A stretch of 64,000 nt of DNA, taken from Takakia lepidozioides (lineage: Eukaryota; Streptophyta; Takakiopsida; Takakiales; Takakiaceae). The DNA lies in contig CM060733.1 of the NCBI GenBank assembly GCA_030704615.1, positions 41,354,001 through 41,418,000 of the forward strand, read 5' to 3'. A program made the translations under genes and the position numbers. The notes beneath the pieces are model-generated. The model saw nothing but the letters and a program-made list of their open reading frames with translations, searched no databases and had not been told where the DNA came from. Shown in pieces: positions 34,635 to 48,732 of this stretch (within the stretch, counting starts at the first letter, position 1; each line of letters opens with the position of its first letter).

Positions 34635-34718
34635 CCTTACTTGCCTAGGTTCTCTTGCATCTATCCTTCTGTTGTATGGCGAGATTCTGAAATTTTTCTA
34701 AGACCTTGTTAATCTACC

Positions 34719-36672
34719 GTGGCGGACCTCCTAGCGGACTGGGCAGACCCTCCAACAGACCGACTCCAACCTTCTAGCAGACCCTCTAGCAGACCGAGCA
34801 GACCCCTCTCCAGCAGACTGGCTTGGACCCTCCCGTAGACCGGCAGACCTTTCGACAAAATATATATTTAATAACAAACATTATTGCCACGGTACAACAT
34901 AACGAGATTTGAACGCCATACCTCGTGCTTATCATTCATTGCTCTTAACAACCACACTACCCGCCGCTTTCTACAAACCCTTGCAATAACTAACGCTTTA
35001 TGTGCATATTGTGGGCCCCAAAAGACTAGCTCATGTGTTTTATGGCCCCAGCAGACCAGCTTGCCGGCAGACCCAGCAAGGAGACTGGCGGGGATTGGCG
35101 GGTCTAGGTAGGGGTGTTCCCACCCTCCGCCCACCTGAGCCACGGCGGCTGCACCAGCCGCAGCTGGACCGCCTGGGGTCTGTCACACGGCCGGTCCGCT
35201 GTGGCAAGTCTGCCGGGAAGGTCTGCTCTGCTGCGGTCTGCTCTGCCAGTCCACTCTGCCATGCGCCAGCGGACTACCATCCAGTCCGCTGCCGGCACCA
35301 GATCGGGGCCGTCCGTCTGAGAGCCCATCCTGGCCCTCCAATCTAGGGCGTCATGCCACCACTCATTTGCGGATTACCAGCAGCATATCTTTTTTTTTTG
35401 TCCGAAACTGCGGCAGATGCGCGTGGGAGGCGTTGCCTTCCACAGTGTTGTTCTCTTTGTGTTTTCGTGATCTTGACGGTTCAGAGAGGAGTGGCAGCCC
35501 TACAGCCCCCATCGTGCATATGCTTCCACTATTTTCGTCATCTTTTTGTGCTGGAAGACCTGTTCTTGGCGATTAAATTGTACATGTCATTCGTTTGGGC
35601 CACTTGGTCGGGTCCTTATGAATGGCGAATGAGAAGGCTCTTTCCAATGAGTGAACTGATTTTAAGCCTGCCTAAACATGTCATTTGGTAAACATTGCTT
35701 TATGGTGTTCTTAAATTTTATAGTATTCATGGTGTGCTGGAAGCATCCGTCAGTCACTTCACCTCTTCAGTCCGCAACGGAAACCATGGGCAAGATGATA
35801 GCAAAAATCCCTGGAGCATATGCACACGATGGCGTATAAACATTGCAGATTCCGTATCCAGCGATGGGACTGCTATGGTCTTTTTTGTACTTAGTGACTG
35901 TGAGTCTTCCTCAATTGTGTATTTTGGGTTGTGTTATCGTGAGTCTGTTGAACCGAGACCTGATTTCGACCATGGGCCTCTTTGTACGGTTCGACAGTCC
36001 TTTTTGTGTCCTTCAAATTGTGGGTCCTTTGGAATATGTTTTCGTGAGTCTGTTGTGCGAAACAATTTTATCATGGATGTGCAGCCAAAACGTGTGTGTT
36101 CGAGCTTTGCGTCGCTGAGTCTGTTGTCATGTCAGTCTTTTGGCCTCTCATTTGGTCTGTTTGTTGCACTGTCAGTGTAGACTGCCGGCAGTCTATGCGC
36201 CGATAGTCTGCTCTTTCTGATGCACCGTCAGTCTAGTCTGCCGGCAGTCTGTTCGTCCGTCGGTAGTCTGCTCTGTTTGTGCTAGTGTAGTCTACCGGCA
36301 GTCTGTTGCAGATGGCGACCGAACTATCAGTCTGTTGACCAGCCAGTCTGTTGACCGACAATGTGTTCTCTCTTGCAGTCAGTCTGTTGCTCGTTAGTCT
36401 ATTCCTCCGGCGGACTGTTGAGAACTAAGGGCATTCGGTTACAACCATGAGCGGTGTTTTTGGCCATCAGCCTGTTGTGCTGACTGTGGGGAGTCTGTTA
36501 TGTCGTTCATGTCCAGCACGCAGTCTGTTTCAAATGCATAGTGGATTGCTGACTGAAGACGCAACCTGTACCCGAGGTCTGTTGCACCTGAGGTCTGGTG
36601 GACACGAGGTCTGCTGCACCTCCGGTCTGCTGGCTGGGAGTCTGGTAGACCGTCGGATCCAGCGGACCTTTT
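34719..36672. mobile_element. GC-rich unit with inverted CAGAC/GTCTG subterminal motifs
   Basis: From 34740 to about 35080 the motif CAGACC/CAGACT recurs at least ten times in one orientation. From about 35176 to 36660 its reverse complement (GGTCTG/AGTCTG, often AGTCTGTTG) recurs many times. Subterminal motifs in opposite orientation at the two ends are typical of CACTA- and Mutator-like DNA transposons. No transposase frame and no clean terminal inverted repeat or target duplication were found, so the class and exact ends are uncertain. It could be a non-autonomous element or a satellite-like repeat. Confidence 0.4.
34898..34975 (-). other. tRNA-like sequence (relic or SINE head)
   Basis: On the minus strand a degenerate A-box (TGGTTGTTAAGAGC) is followed by a B-box-like GGCGTTCAAATCTC at 34906-34917. 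The spacing is tRNA-like, but a complete cloverleaf is not evident. It is probably a tRNA-derived relic. Confidence 0.35.
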
Positions 36673-36852
36673 AAATGCCGGACGACGGTGACGGCGTCAC
36701 CGTCGTCAATGAATGCGTGCCACATCGAGCCGGCGAGACTGCATGTCCGGTCTAGTGTCTGCGCCGTGGCCTTCAACTTTGCCTTCCCGCCTTCCTGCCT
36801 TCTCACCATTTGTTTGAACGTCCGTCTTTCTTGCGCGCACGCAAATGTGGAG

Positions 36853-36879
36853 CCTAAACCCTAAACCCTAAACCCTAAA
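36853..36879. repeat. Interstitial telomere-type repeat
   Basis: About four head-to-tail copies of CCCTAAA, the plant telomere unit (C-rich strand), lie just right of the CAGAC/GTCTG unit. Short tracts like this mark old break repairs, or sit near promoters as telo-boxes. Confidence 0.85.
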
Positions 36880-37325
36880 TGGAAGAAGGATAGGCTCAAG
36901 TGTCATTTTTGTGAGGAGGTTCATAAATGACAAAATCCAGTTAAACCGGCATTGTGTGGACACGGGATGCAAGGCCACCATTCCTCCTGATTTCAAGCCC
37001 TGGCCCATACCAGTATCATAGAAAGCACGAGACGACGCTGTTTTCAGAACCCGCGGCGCAAACCCAGTCCCTCGAAGTTATGAAGAATTGCGCCAACGGT
37101 ACTGGCGGGCTGCTGGAAGGGTGGCTAGAACGGGTTTGGAGGAAGTGCCTCCCCGCAAGTGAAAACTCAGTGATGGGGCCTCGACCCGGTGAATGGGCGG
37201 TGGGCTTATGAGCTCACCCCAAGGGTCGTACTGGCGGGGCCCGCCCGTACATTCATGACCCTATTATTAAACAATGAGAGGCCTTAATTATAGTGAGAGG
37301 AGAAAATAAACCTCTTTTATCATTA

Positions 37326-38058
37326 GGCCGGGTTTAGACACAGGCCATGATATGAGCGGCCAAAATCGTTTGGCTGCTCATCTCAGGTACTTGTTGGGAT
37401 GATGTGACAGGCTGAAACGAAATGTGTGTGAAGTGTCGACAGGCTAAAACGCGGACAACCAACAATCGGACGGCCTCCATCGCAGACTCCACGACTTGCA
37501 TTCCATCTCCATTGGGGGGGTTGGTATCCTGTGAGCACGGCGTGAGCACAACAGTCATAAGAATTACATGTTAACAGGCACGGTACATATGAGTACCTTC
37601 AAAGTTATTTTCTCAATGCGAAAATAACTTTTCTAGGGCTTAAACTGCCGATACCCAAACTGAAAACCACAATTTTTGTTTTTCTGGGGTATCCGGTTCG
37701 CATAACGTGAAGAAACCCCACACCTATAGGGTAACATGTTTATCGTGTTACTTGTTTTTTAAGTGATGCTGTGAGGGCCTATGTGAGCAATTAAAAATAG
37801 TTTTGCAAAGTTTTTAGTTTCTCAATTTTAGTTTCGCTGGGGAGTATTCGAAAGGCATCTAGGGAATATCCTGAATATTCGCTTGTGCTCACGTGAGCAA
37901 AACATCGACAAAACCTTTTGGCCGCTCAACCATTCTTGGGATGAGCTAAAAGCTTGTTCTCAGTTTTGGCTGCTCAAAAGTGCCACATATGCATCCAGCA
38001 GTGCCACCTAGATTGGGAGTTTTTCATTGACAGGCCATGTCTAAACTATCCACCGGCC
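37326..38058. mobile_element. MITE-like unit with GGCCGG...TTTAGACA ends
   Basis: The left end reads GGCCGGGTTTAGACA. The right end, reverse-complemented, reads GGCCGGTGGATAGTTTAGACA, so the ends match with a 6-bp insertion. A second inverted match (TGAGCGGCCAAAA) lies further in on both sides. There is no coding capacity across 733 bp. It resembles a small PIF/Harbinger- or hAT-type non-autonomous element. The left flank ends in TTA, but I could not confirm a target duplication. Confidence 0.4.
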
Positions 38059-38199
38059 AAAACCTGAAATTCGTCCAATCATTGACCACCATCGTATTTT
38101 TGCCACTCCTTTCGACGCAGGCTAAACCTGGGCTTACTTTGCCGCACAGGGCTCAAGAAGGAGGGGGAAAAAAAAATAAAATCATACCAAACCCAACAA

Positions 38200-38262
38200 G
38201 GTAGCAGGATTTGAACCCAGGATGACGTGGGTGACACACTTTGCAGATTGAGCTATGGACTG
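38200..38262 (-). other. tRNA-like sequence (SINE head or tRNA relic)
   Basis: On the minus strand TAGCTCAATCTG (A-box) at 38255-38244 and GGGTTCAAATCC (B-box) at 38218-38207 are both near consensus. The anticodon arm is not convincing and the 3' end lacks an acceptor stem, so this is more likely a tRNA-derived SINE head than a working tRNA. Confidence 0.45.
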
Positions 38263-39904
38263 TTGGCGTTTTTTACCTGGTGGTACATATTTTGTTTCAA
38301 CTTCAACTTTTAATTACTATACTAAGGCTTAAAGCACTTAGTACTTAGTGATGACTTTAGTGAATATGTCGAAGATAATATAATGGATTTGAGGTCAAAT
38401 AAAAAAGATGTGCGATGGAAATGACACCTGTCTAAGTGACAATATTGACATGACTGATCATGTTTAAGGGACAATTGTAACAATTCCATATTTGCGTACA
38501 TCTTAACACATGCACAATCTAGTTCGTCACACATATTTCCTGAAAATAAATCTCAACGATTTCACTTATGCATTTAGATGTGCAAAGATGTTTTACATAG
38601 AATGACTAGATACAGAGTACAGCTTTTCACATATTTTTAGTTAGTTATTTATTTATTTCTAACGAACAGGGGACCTGAGTGGCCCTGGAATTTTTTTATG
38701 TACTTGTTTTGAATGGAAAAAACTAGTAGCATGCTATAGATACAGAAAAAACATAGAAATATGAATTATTTTGAAAAGGCATTGGACGGATGAACGAGGA
38801 GCACGTGAGAGTGAGCGTCTTGTTGGCCGCGCTGCTCGTCTCTCACCCACTGATCTTATGTCACTGCTGCCCTGCCGAGCAGGTGTTGATTGTGAGTGTT
38901 GTGGGGCCATTTGCAGCGTGATGGCTAGTGCGGAGGCAGCCAAATACCACAACCGCTGCTCTTGGATCGATCAGTGAACGGAGAGTGGAGTCTCAAGCGA
39001 AGCTTCACAGGATTGAAGCCTGCATGGCTGAAGGCAAGGCAACCAGCTTTCGCATAGCTTATCAACTGCCAACCATTCACCACAAAATCCCTGCTGCAAC
39101 ATCATCGCCGCCGCCGCCGCCCAACAGGTTTCTAAAATAAAGCAGAGGAAGTTTATTACAGTACTATGCAGGCGCCATGGCGTTCGCCTTCGCCTCCAGC
39201 CAATTTGAATCACGACCTTCGGCATGTCACGACATGGTGCGGACGAGTTCATCGGTGCTGCAGCTTGGTTCTCCTACGACTGCTTGAGTACTATCATCCC
39301 ATTTTTGTCCCTAGCCAGCCCATAAAGGCCCAGACAATGAGTACATAGCTGGGTTGCTGGTTGTTTGCCCGTGCCGAGATTCCCGGAAAGTATGCTGTTG
39401 ATTGTCGTATCAGAGCGCAGCTGCATGCGCAGATGCCCAAATCAGGTACCCAATTCGACCATGAGATCCTCAAATGTACGCTGCTGCCGCCGACGTAAAG
39501 TCCAGTAGGACCCAGCGATGGTGCCAGGACTCGTGTGCCTTACGTTGTCGAACGCCGCATATGACATGCCAGTCCCGCCTGGCATTCTCCAGGGCAATAT
39601 TTTAGAGCCGTGTGTGTATATTTCACTTTAGGCGTAAGAAGATGGTGGTTGAGCGCATGCACGTGGAACTTCCAGGCACTGTACAGTCTTTACATCAAGG
39701 TGGGTTTAGGCCCAGGACCTGGAAATGATCAAGGGCTGCTGGAGAGACGCTGCTGAAGCATCATGTGTGTATGAAGAGAGCTGCATTCCTAGCAGAAAAT
39801 TTGCACCAGCTCGCGCTCGGAGCATCTTGCGAGCTGAACCCAGAAGGGCCCAGGCCTTCCTCCCCTCAGTCGTCAGGTCCGCATGTATTCTAAACATAAG
39901 GAGC
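38263..39904. other. No gene seen
   Basis: Short overlapping ORFs without motifs, AT-rich to about 38770 and mixed composition beyond, with a short GCC run near 39106-39121. Nothing else is supported. Confidence 0.5.
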
Positions 39905-41044
39905 CTAATGCTGGGGGCTGTCCCATCGAAAACAAACCTGCATTTGACTTTCCAAACATGCCAAAGGGGAGATAGCCCTTAGGCATGTCCATATCGAACA
40001 AGCAGACCAGATCGAGCAAGCAAAAAGATTGAGCAGAATCAGATCATGGGACAAAAGAGGAAGACTAGCCCAGTTAGAGTAATAGGCTGAGATGGCAGGC
40101 CAAACTTTGGCTGCCATGGGGCAAGTCAGCAAACAGTGCTCGATAGATTCCTCAATCTGAACAAGACAAAGAGAACAGTTAGAAGAGTCTGAGCTGGGAG
40201 AGAATGCAACAGGCCGAATGCGACTAACAATTTTCCACACAAATGCAGAGACTCTAGCCGGTCTGTCTTTCCTCCAAACTTCTCTCCAGATATGCTTCAA
40301 AGCCGTTAAGGGAAGGCTAAACTGCCATTTCGTGTTACGACAGCAGTGCGCACCATTGAGGGCCTAAGAAGAGAATACCAATTTTGCAGAATAACCTAAG
40401 GAGGAAGGAGTGTGCTTTCTATCCATCGATCATGTCCGAAGGAATCATGAAATAATGAACTATTTGCTTTGAACCATCTTTGTTGATTACCTAACAATGG
40501 AGATGCGCCCGTAAGGGCATATGACGAGATGTGTACACTGGCAATAGGATATTGCAAGCACCAAAAAAGCTTGGCATGAAGAGCCCAATCTTCTTCAGCC
40601 CCCAAAGGAGGGGAAGGGACGTTCGGAGCACCGTCCAAACAATTGAATACTCCGATGTCAAATAAACCAGAGCATGGAAGGGAGACAGAGCCGTGATAAG
40701 AAAAAAGTCCATTAGACAAGGCCTGAAAGGAAAACCCTTGGGCCTAGGATCCCTGCAAGGAGAGGACCAGAATTACTTGACAATGCAAAGGCGGGGCACA
40801 ACCTTTCCAAGCCGGAAGCACTGTCTAGGGCCATTAATCAACAGTTGAAAAACTGCATCATGCACCACCCCAGCAAGGAGTTGCCAGAAACTGGCAATGC
40901 TTCTGTTACCGAGAGCTGTAAGAGAGTAAGAAGCTTCCGATCCCATATGTGACCCACATGAGAGAAGCCAGCTGCCACCCTATGTGCCAATTTTTGGGAA
41001 AGAACCAGCAATTCCTTTGAATCCATGTTGTAATTACCAAACAA
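39905..41044 (-). pseudogene. LINE (non-LTR retrotransposon) 3' fragment
   Basis: The frame 40300-39905 matches the zinc-binding region that follows reverse transcriptase in plant L1-type LINEs: WREVWRKDRPARVSAFVWK, then CSLCLVQIEESIEHCLLTCP, and VWPAISAYY. Upstream, broken frames (40719-40396 and 41044-40838) hold the linker between reverse transcriptase and this domain (LLGNQQRWFKANSSLFHDSF). The polymerase itself is not in the window. This is an old, dead, truncated copy. Confidence 0.7.
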
Positions 41045-41837
41045 TGGTTGAGGGAATGCTTCATCGAAGGTGCGGTCTATTATGGGGGAGGTCAGAGATC
41101 ATCCACAATCGCATCCCCAAGGATTTAGGGGGTGGGGGTACATTAGATTGAAGGTGAAAATAGGGGAGTCATGTCAACTTCTTGAAACTTGTGAGCATGT
41201 TTATTACTCTTTTATCGAAAAACAAAATACTGCCAAGCCCACAAAGTTGTCATGTCTACCACTACATCTGTCACTCACACTGCCATGCAGACAATGCTCT
41301 TATTCACCCCTTGCATGGAGCCTACTTCCGACTCAACTTCATCAACATGCTGCACATCCAAAGACATCATTTTACCTGGAAAGCAAGACACTGCCTACTT
41401 TCCCTGCCTCTATTGCCATATTTCAATCCACCATCATAGCAGCCTTGACCAGTCCAGTCAGTTTTCCGTCATAGTAGCAGATTCCCATGTACCATGTATT
41501 ATTGATGGACTGATGATCATAAATAATGTTGTCCTAGGAAAAAATTGTGGCCTACATCAACAAATGGTCGTCTCTGAGGTGGCTTGGAAATCCTGAAGCA
41601 CAGCTACAGCAACTAACCAGTGTAGGCTCTTACTTATGGTTTCCTAACCATGACCAGGAGTATAATATCTGCAGAACTTTAGTGTAATATCTGCTCCCTT
41701 CTGCCAATTTTCACTACAAAAAACATCGGCAGCTACAGTACTAGAATCTTTTACTTAAATCAGAGTTTTATGTCTAGTGGGATTGTCACTGTGGAAGCTC
41801 TCAATGGGTTCATACAAGGGACTACTTCCTAAGACTC
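41045..41837. other. Downstream flank of the PTGES2-like gene
   Basis: No coding signal. The part nearest 41838 is presumably the 3' untranslated region of the minus-strand gene; I could not place its end. Confidence 0.4.
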
Positions 41838-45175
<3,338 letters not shown>

Positions 45176-45376
45176 TGTTCTCGACAACCCAGATACGTGC
45201 TGTGGCTGCTTGAGAGCAAGAGAGAGCGGTGACAGTTTGAAGAGCCCTAAAGAGCTTTCCCCCTCTCGACGTGTCCTCGTATGGATCTTCCTTTCTGAAC
45301 TTTGAACTTTAGTAATTTGTGGCGCAAGCCCCCACTGCGTAAGCGAAATCCGAACGTTGCATTCTGTGTGCAACAA

Positions 45377-46324
45377 CCCCTCCCCTTTTTGTTTTGCGGG
45401 TGTTTGTGTGTGAAGGGTGGGGGGGGGGGAGGGGAAACTTAGGCAAAAACTTATATGAAGAGCAAATTGTGTGACGCATGAGCCAGCAGCCGACCTACTC
45501 GACCGATCGTTCAGTGCGCGCTGTGCTTTTGGTTGAAAGTGAGAATTGAGGTCCTGTTACTTTGGTACCTACGTACATACATCCCATTCCGCATTCGTCT
45601 GCCTACAAACTGCCACCAACACTGCCACAACACCAAGTGTCTTCTCTCTTGTCCTTCTCACCACAAGCCAACTCAGGTGCACCTTAGGTAGCAAGAGCCT
45701 CACATATCCACTGAAGCAAAGTCTGAGAGTCAATTCCCGTTTCTATCTCTTGTGGATTCAAATCGACAACGATCAAGCTGGAAGCTTGCCAAGTTGAAGG
45801 AGTTGGCAGTAATGTGTTGGGGGCAATCTGTGGCTGCCAGTGTATCAAGATATTGGATATTCCTCACACAACATACTCTTAAATTCCACAATTCTATGGC
45901 TACCCTTGTTCAACATCTTTTTGGAGCACTTTCAACCGCTTGAACTCCACAATTTTCTTCAAGCCTCCTGTTCCTGGCATAATATGTTCACAACTCTGCA
46001 ACTATCTAATTCATGGCTTAGCTGCTGCTGTTAGAATCATACTTGAATTATCACCATCTTGGGCAGCTCACCGATAGTCCAGTACTGTTGTCACAGTCTA
46101 TGACACAGAGAAGACTCCAGCTGAAGCTATGCATAAATAAGAGCCACTTCCCCTTGATACTGTCCCTTGTCTCTAAGAGGGAGTGTGTTTAGATCAGCTT
46201 CAATTCTCCCTTAACTAGAGACAAACAAATCATTTGACCGTCGCATGTAAAGGAGGCACTTTCTTTCACTCATGTTCATTTCTTCAGTATTCACCACAAG
46301 AACAAACCCCATATGGAGAGGCGG
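45377..46324. other. Intergenic region with G-rich tract
   Basis: Upstream region of the PTGES2-like gene. A G-rich tract at 45415-45435 (runs of nine and four G) could form a quadruplex close to the likely transcription start. No gene is seen in the rest; ORFs at 45546-45943 lack motifs. Confidence 0.5.
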
Positions 46325-46542
46325 TCAACCACCTGGAAAGTCGTTGCAGGGGGTTTTACTTCGGAGCCAAAAGTCAATGGCCAGCAAAATGAAAATTCTC
46401 TGTGCTGCTATTCCCCGGCTCCTCAATCTGCCCAGACAAAGTCTCAGCTTAACATGGATTTTCTCATTTTTGGATGAGATGTGTCCTTCAAATCTATGCA
46501 TGCAGTTGGCCACCTCATTGCGGCGGCACACTGGCGTCTTTG
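46325..46542 (-). pseudogene. Decayed E+/DYW-side tail of the minus-strand PPR gene
   Basis: Just past the stop of the PPR ORF, one frame over, the sequence still reads NEVANCMHRFEG...SSKNEKIHVKL. This matches the E+ region (the family has an xVNxxxHxFxxxDxxHPxxxxI pattern). It then loses resemblance. No DYW deaminase motif survives. The frame change at about 46543 removed this tail from the protein. Confidence 0.65.
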
Positions 46543-48732
46543 TCACACGTCTTGCATTATTCTTCTTATCTTGGCTGTCTTTTCCCACATACCTGCGATA
46601 GCATAGATGTCCGATAACAGCACATAAGCTCCAGGGTGCTCTGGATCCAACTGGAGAAGACATTTTGCTGCACGTTCTGCTACCTCCACATTGCCATGAA
46701 TTCTGCAGGCACCAAGCAAGGCCCCCCACACTGCAGCATCTGGTTTGAAGGGCATTTTGCTAATAAAATCCTCTCCCTCATCCAATTGCCCTGCTCGACC
46801 AAGAAGGTCCACCATGCAGACAAAATGCTCTACTGTAGGAGTGATGCTATGATCTCGATTCATGGACTCAAAGTATTGACGGCCTTCATGTACAAGGCCC
46901 AAATGGCTACATGCAGAAAGAACACTTGTAAAGGTGAAACCATCCGGCTTCCAGCCTTTCTGTTGCATTTGCTCAAAGACTTGGAGGGCCTCCCTACCAC
47001 ACCCATGCTGTCCATATCCTGCAATCATGGCGTTCCATGAGACCACATTTTGTTGAGCCATATTGTTGAATGCTTGACGCGCATCCTTCATGCTCCCGCA
47101 CTTGGCATACATGTCAACTAGGGTAGTCTCCAGAATGACATTTTGGGGAATTTGGGCTTTGTTGATATCAGCGTGGACCTCTTTACCTTTTTCCAGGGCT
47201 CCCAGGCTGGCACAAGCATTAAGAACACACACAAATGTGACCTGGTCGGGCACTACACCTTTGCGCATCATTTTCTCATAGACCTCCAAAGCCTCCCTAC
47301 CACACCCATGCTGTGCGTAACCTGCAATCATGGCGGTCCATGAGACCACATCTTGTTGAGCCATACTGTCGAACACGTGAAGTGCATCCTCCATGCTGCC
47401 ACATTTAACATACATATTAACCAGGGTATTCTCCAGAATGATATTTGGTGCAATTTTGGCTTTGTTGATGTCAGCGAGGACCTCTTTGCCCTTTTCCAGG
47501 GCGCCCAGGCTGGCACATGCATTGAGAACGCACACAAATGTAACCTGGGTTGGCGTCACTCCTTCCTGTATCATTTGCTCATAGGTCTCCAAAGCCTTCC
47601 AACTACACCCATGCTGTGTATACCCTCGGATCATGGCATTCCACGAGACCACATCATGTTGAGCCATACTATTGAACGCTTCAAGTGCATCCTGCATGCT
47701 CCCACATTTTGCATACATGTAAACTAAGCTACTCTCCAAAATGATATTTGGTACAACTCTGGCTTTGTTGATATTGGCATGGATCTCTTTTCCCTTTTCC
47801 AGGGCTGCTAGGCTGGCACAGGCATTAAGAGCGGACACAAATGTGACCTGGTCAGGTGTTACCCCTTCCCATATCATTTGCTGATAGGTATCCAAAGCTT
47901 TCCTGCCACACCCATGCTGTGCATATCCTGCGATCATGATATTCCATGATACCACATCATGTTGAGCCATATTGTTGAACACTTGACATGCGTCCTGCAT
48001 GCTCCCGCATTTGGCATACATGTCAACTAGGGTATTCTCCAGCACGATAGTTGGCTGAATTGCCGCTTTCTTCATGTCAGTGTGGATCCGTTTGCCCTTT
48101 TCCAGGGCTCCTAGGCTGGCACACACCTTGAGAACACAAATGAAAGTGACCTGGTCAGGTGCCACCCCATCCTGTATCATTAGCTCATAGGTCTCCAAAG
48201 CCTCCCTACTACACCCATGTCTGGCATATCCGGCGATCATTATGGTCCAGGTAAACAAAGATCGTTCAGACATTATTTCAAACACCTTCCTGGCATCAAC
48301 GACAGTTCCGCACTTGGCATACATGTTGACAAAGGTGTTGAGTAGGAAGGTGCTCGGCTTAAATCCACTTTTGATCATGTGGGCTTGCACCTGCTTTCCC
48401 TCTGCCAGGCATTTACTCTTGATGCACTCCTGCAAGAGACATACATAAGTATCGGAGTCTGCCACAATGCCTCCTTGGTTCAAAGTGCGCAGCGCCTCTT
48501 TCAGTTGTCCTGCCTTACACAGTCTCCTCACATCCCCACTAGTACCACAAGAGTTCTTGTTGGCTCCCTCACCTGAACCTCTTTCAAAGGCACTGGACAT
48601 CGTGGATGTGCCCAATTCAAACACCTCTATTGCTGCTGTTTCCAGATGACCATCTACCCAGGCAGGTCGCTTGTAGCTGTCAGTCCACAGTGCCTTGTTG
48701 GTATAATCAAAGTCAGGTCCTCTGGAACTGAG
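46543..48732 (-). CDS. PPR exon of the minus-strand fusion gene
   Basis: Starts at a TGCAG acceptor with LSSRGPDF and carries the second half of the PDF motif, all PPR repeats and a short E motif. The repeat signatures MYAKCGTVVDA, MYAKCGSMQDA (twice), MYVKCGSMEDA and MYAKCGSMKDA mark five triplets. The ORF also has its own ATG six bases upstream of the acceptor, so a conventional gene call would start at 48738 and miss exon 1. Confidence 0.9.
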   Translation of the reverse strand, partial: LSSRGPDFDYTNKALWTDSYKRPAWVDGHLETAAIEVFELGTSTMSSAFERGSGEGANKNSCGTSGDVRRLCKAGQLKEALRTLNQGGIVADSDTYVCLLQECIKSKCLAEGKQVQAHMIKSGFKPSTFLLNTFVNMYAKCGTVVDARKVFEIMSERSLFTWTIMIAGYARHGCSREALETYELMIQDGVAPDQVTFICVLKVCASLGALEKGKRIHTDMKKAAIQPTIVLENTLVDMYAKCGSMQDACQVFNNMAQHDVVSWNIMIAGYAQHGCGRKALDTYQQMIWEGVTPDQVTFVSALNACASLAALEKGKEIHANINKARVVPNIILESSLVYMYAKCGSMQDALEAFNSMAQHDVVSWNAMIRGYTQHGCSWKALETYEQMIQEGVTPTQVTFVCVLNACASLGALEKGKEVLADINKAKIAPNIILENTLVNMYVKCGSMEDALHVFDSMAQQDVVSWTAMIAGYAQHGCGREALEVYEKMMRKGVVPDQVTFVCVLNACASLGALEKGKEVHADINKAQIPQNVILETTLVDMYAKCGSMKDARQAFNNMAQQNVVSWNAMIAGYGQHGCGREALQVFEQMQQKGWKPDGFTFTSVLSACSHLGLVHEGRQYFESMNRDHSITPTVEHFVCMVDLLGRAGQLDEGEDFISKMPFKPDAAVWGALLGACRIHGNVEVAERAAKCLLQLDPEHPGAYVLLSDIYAIAGMWEKTAKIRRIMQDV

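Larger units (their letters stand above)
26296..34686 (-). mobile_element. Ty3/gypsy element C, truncated relative of B
   Basis: The same family as B in opposite orientation. On the minus strand it runs from the middle of gag (about 34686) through protease, reverse transcriptase, RNase H, integrase and the post-integrase ORFs to part of a 3' LTR. The 5' LTR, leader and gag N-terminus are missing. Internal deletions relative to B remove about 740 bp of post-integrase ORF 3 (junction near 27083) and about 640 bp spanning the end of the tail ORF, the PPT and the first half of the LTR (junction near 26770). Confidence 0.9.

Noticed and set aside
34868-36180. ORFs of 60-161 residues in the CAGAC/GTCTG unit
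   Set aside because: Overlapping frames on both strands with no transposase motif (no DDE or zinc finger).
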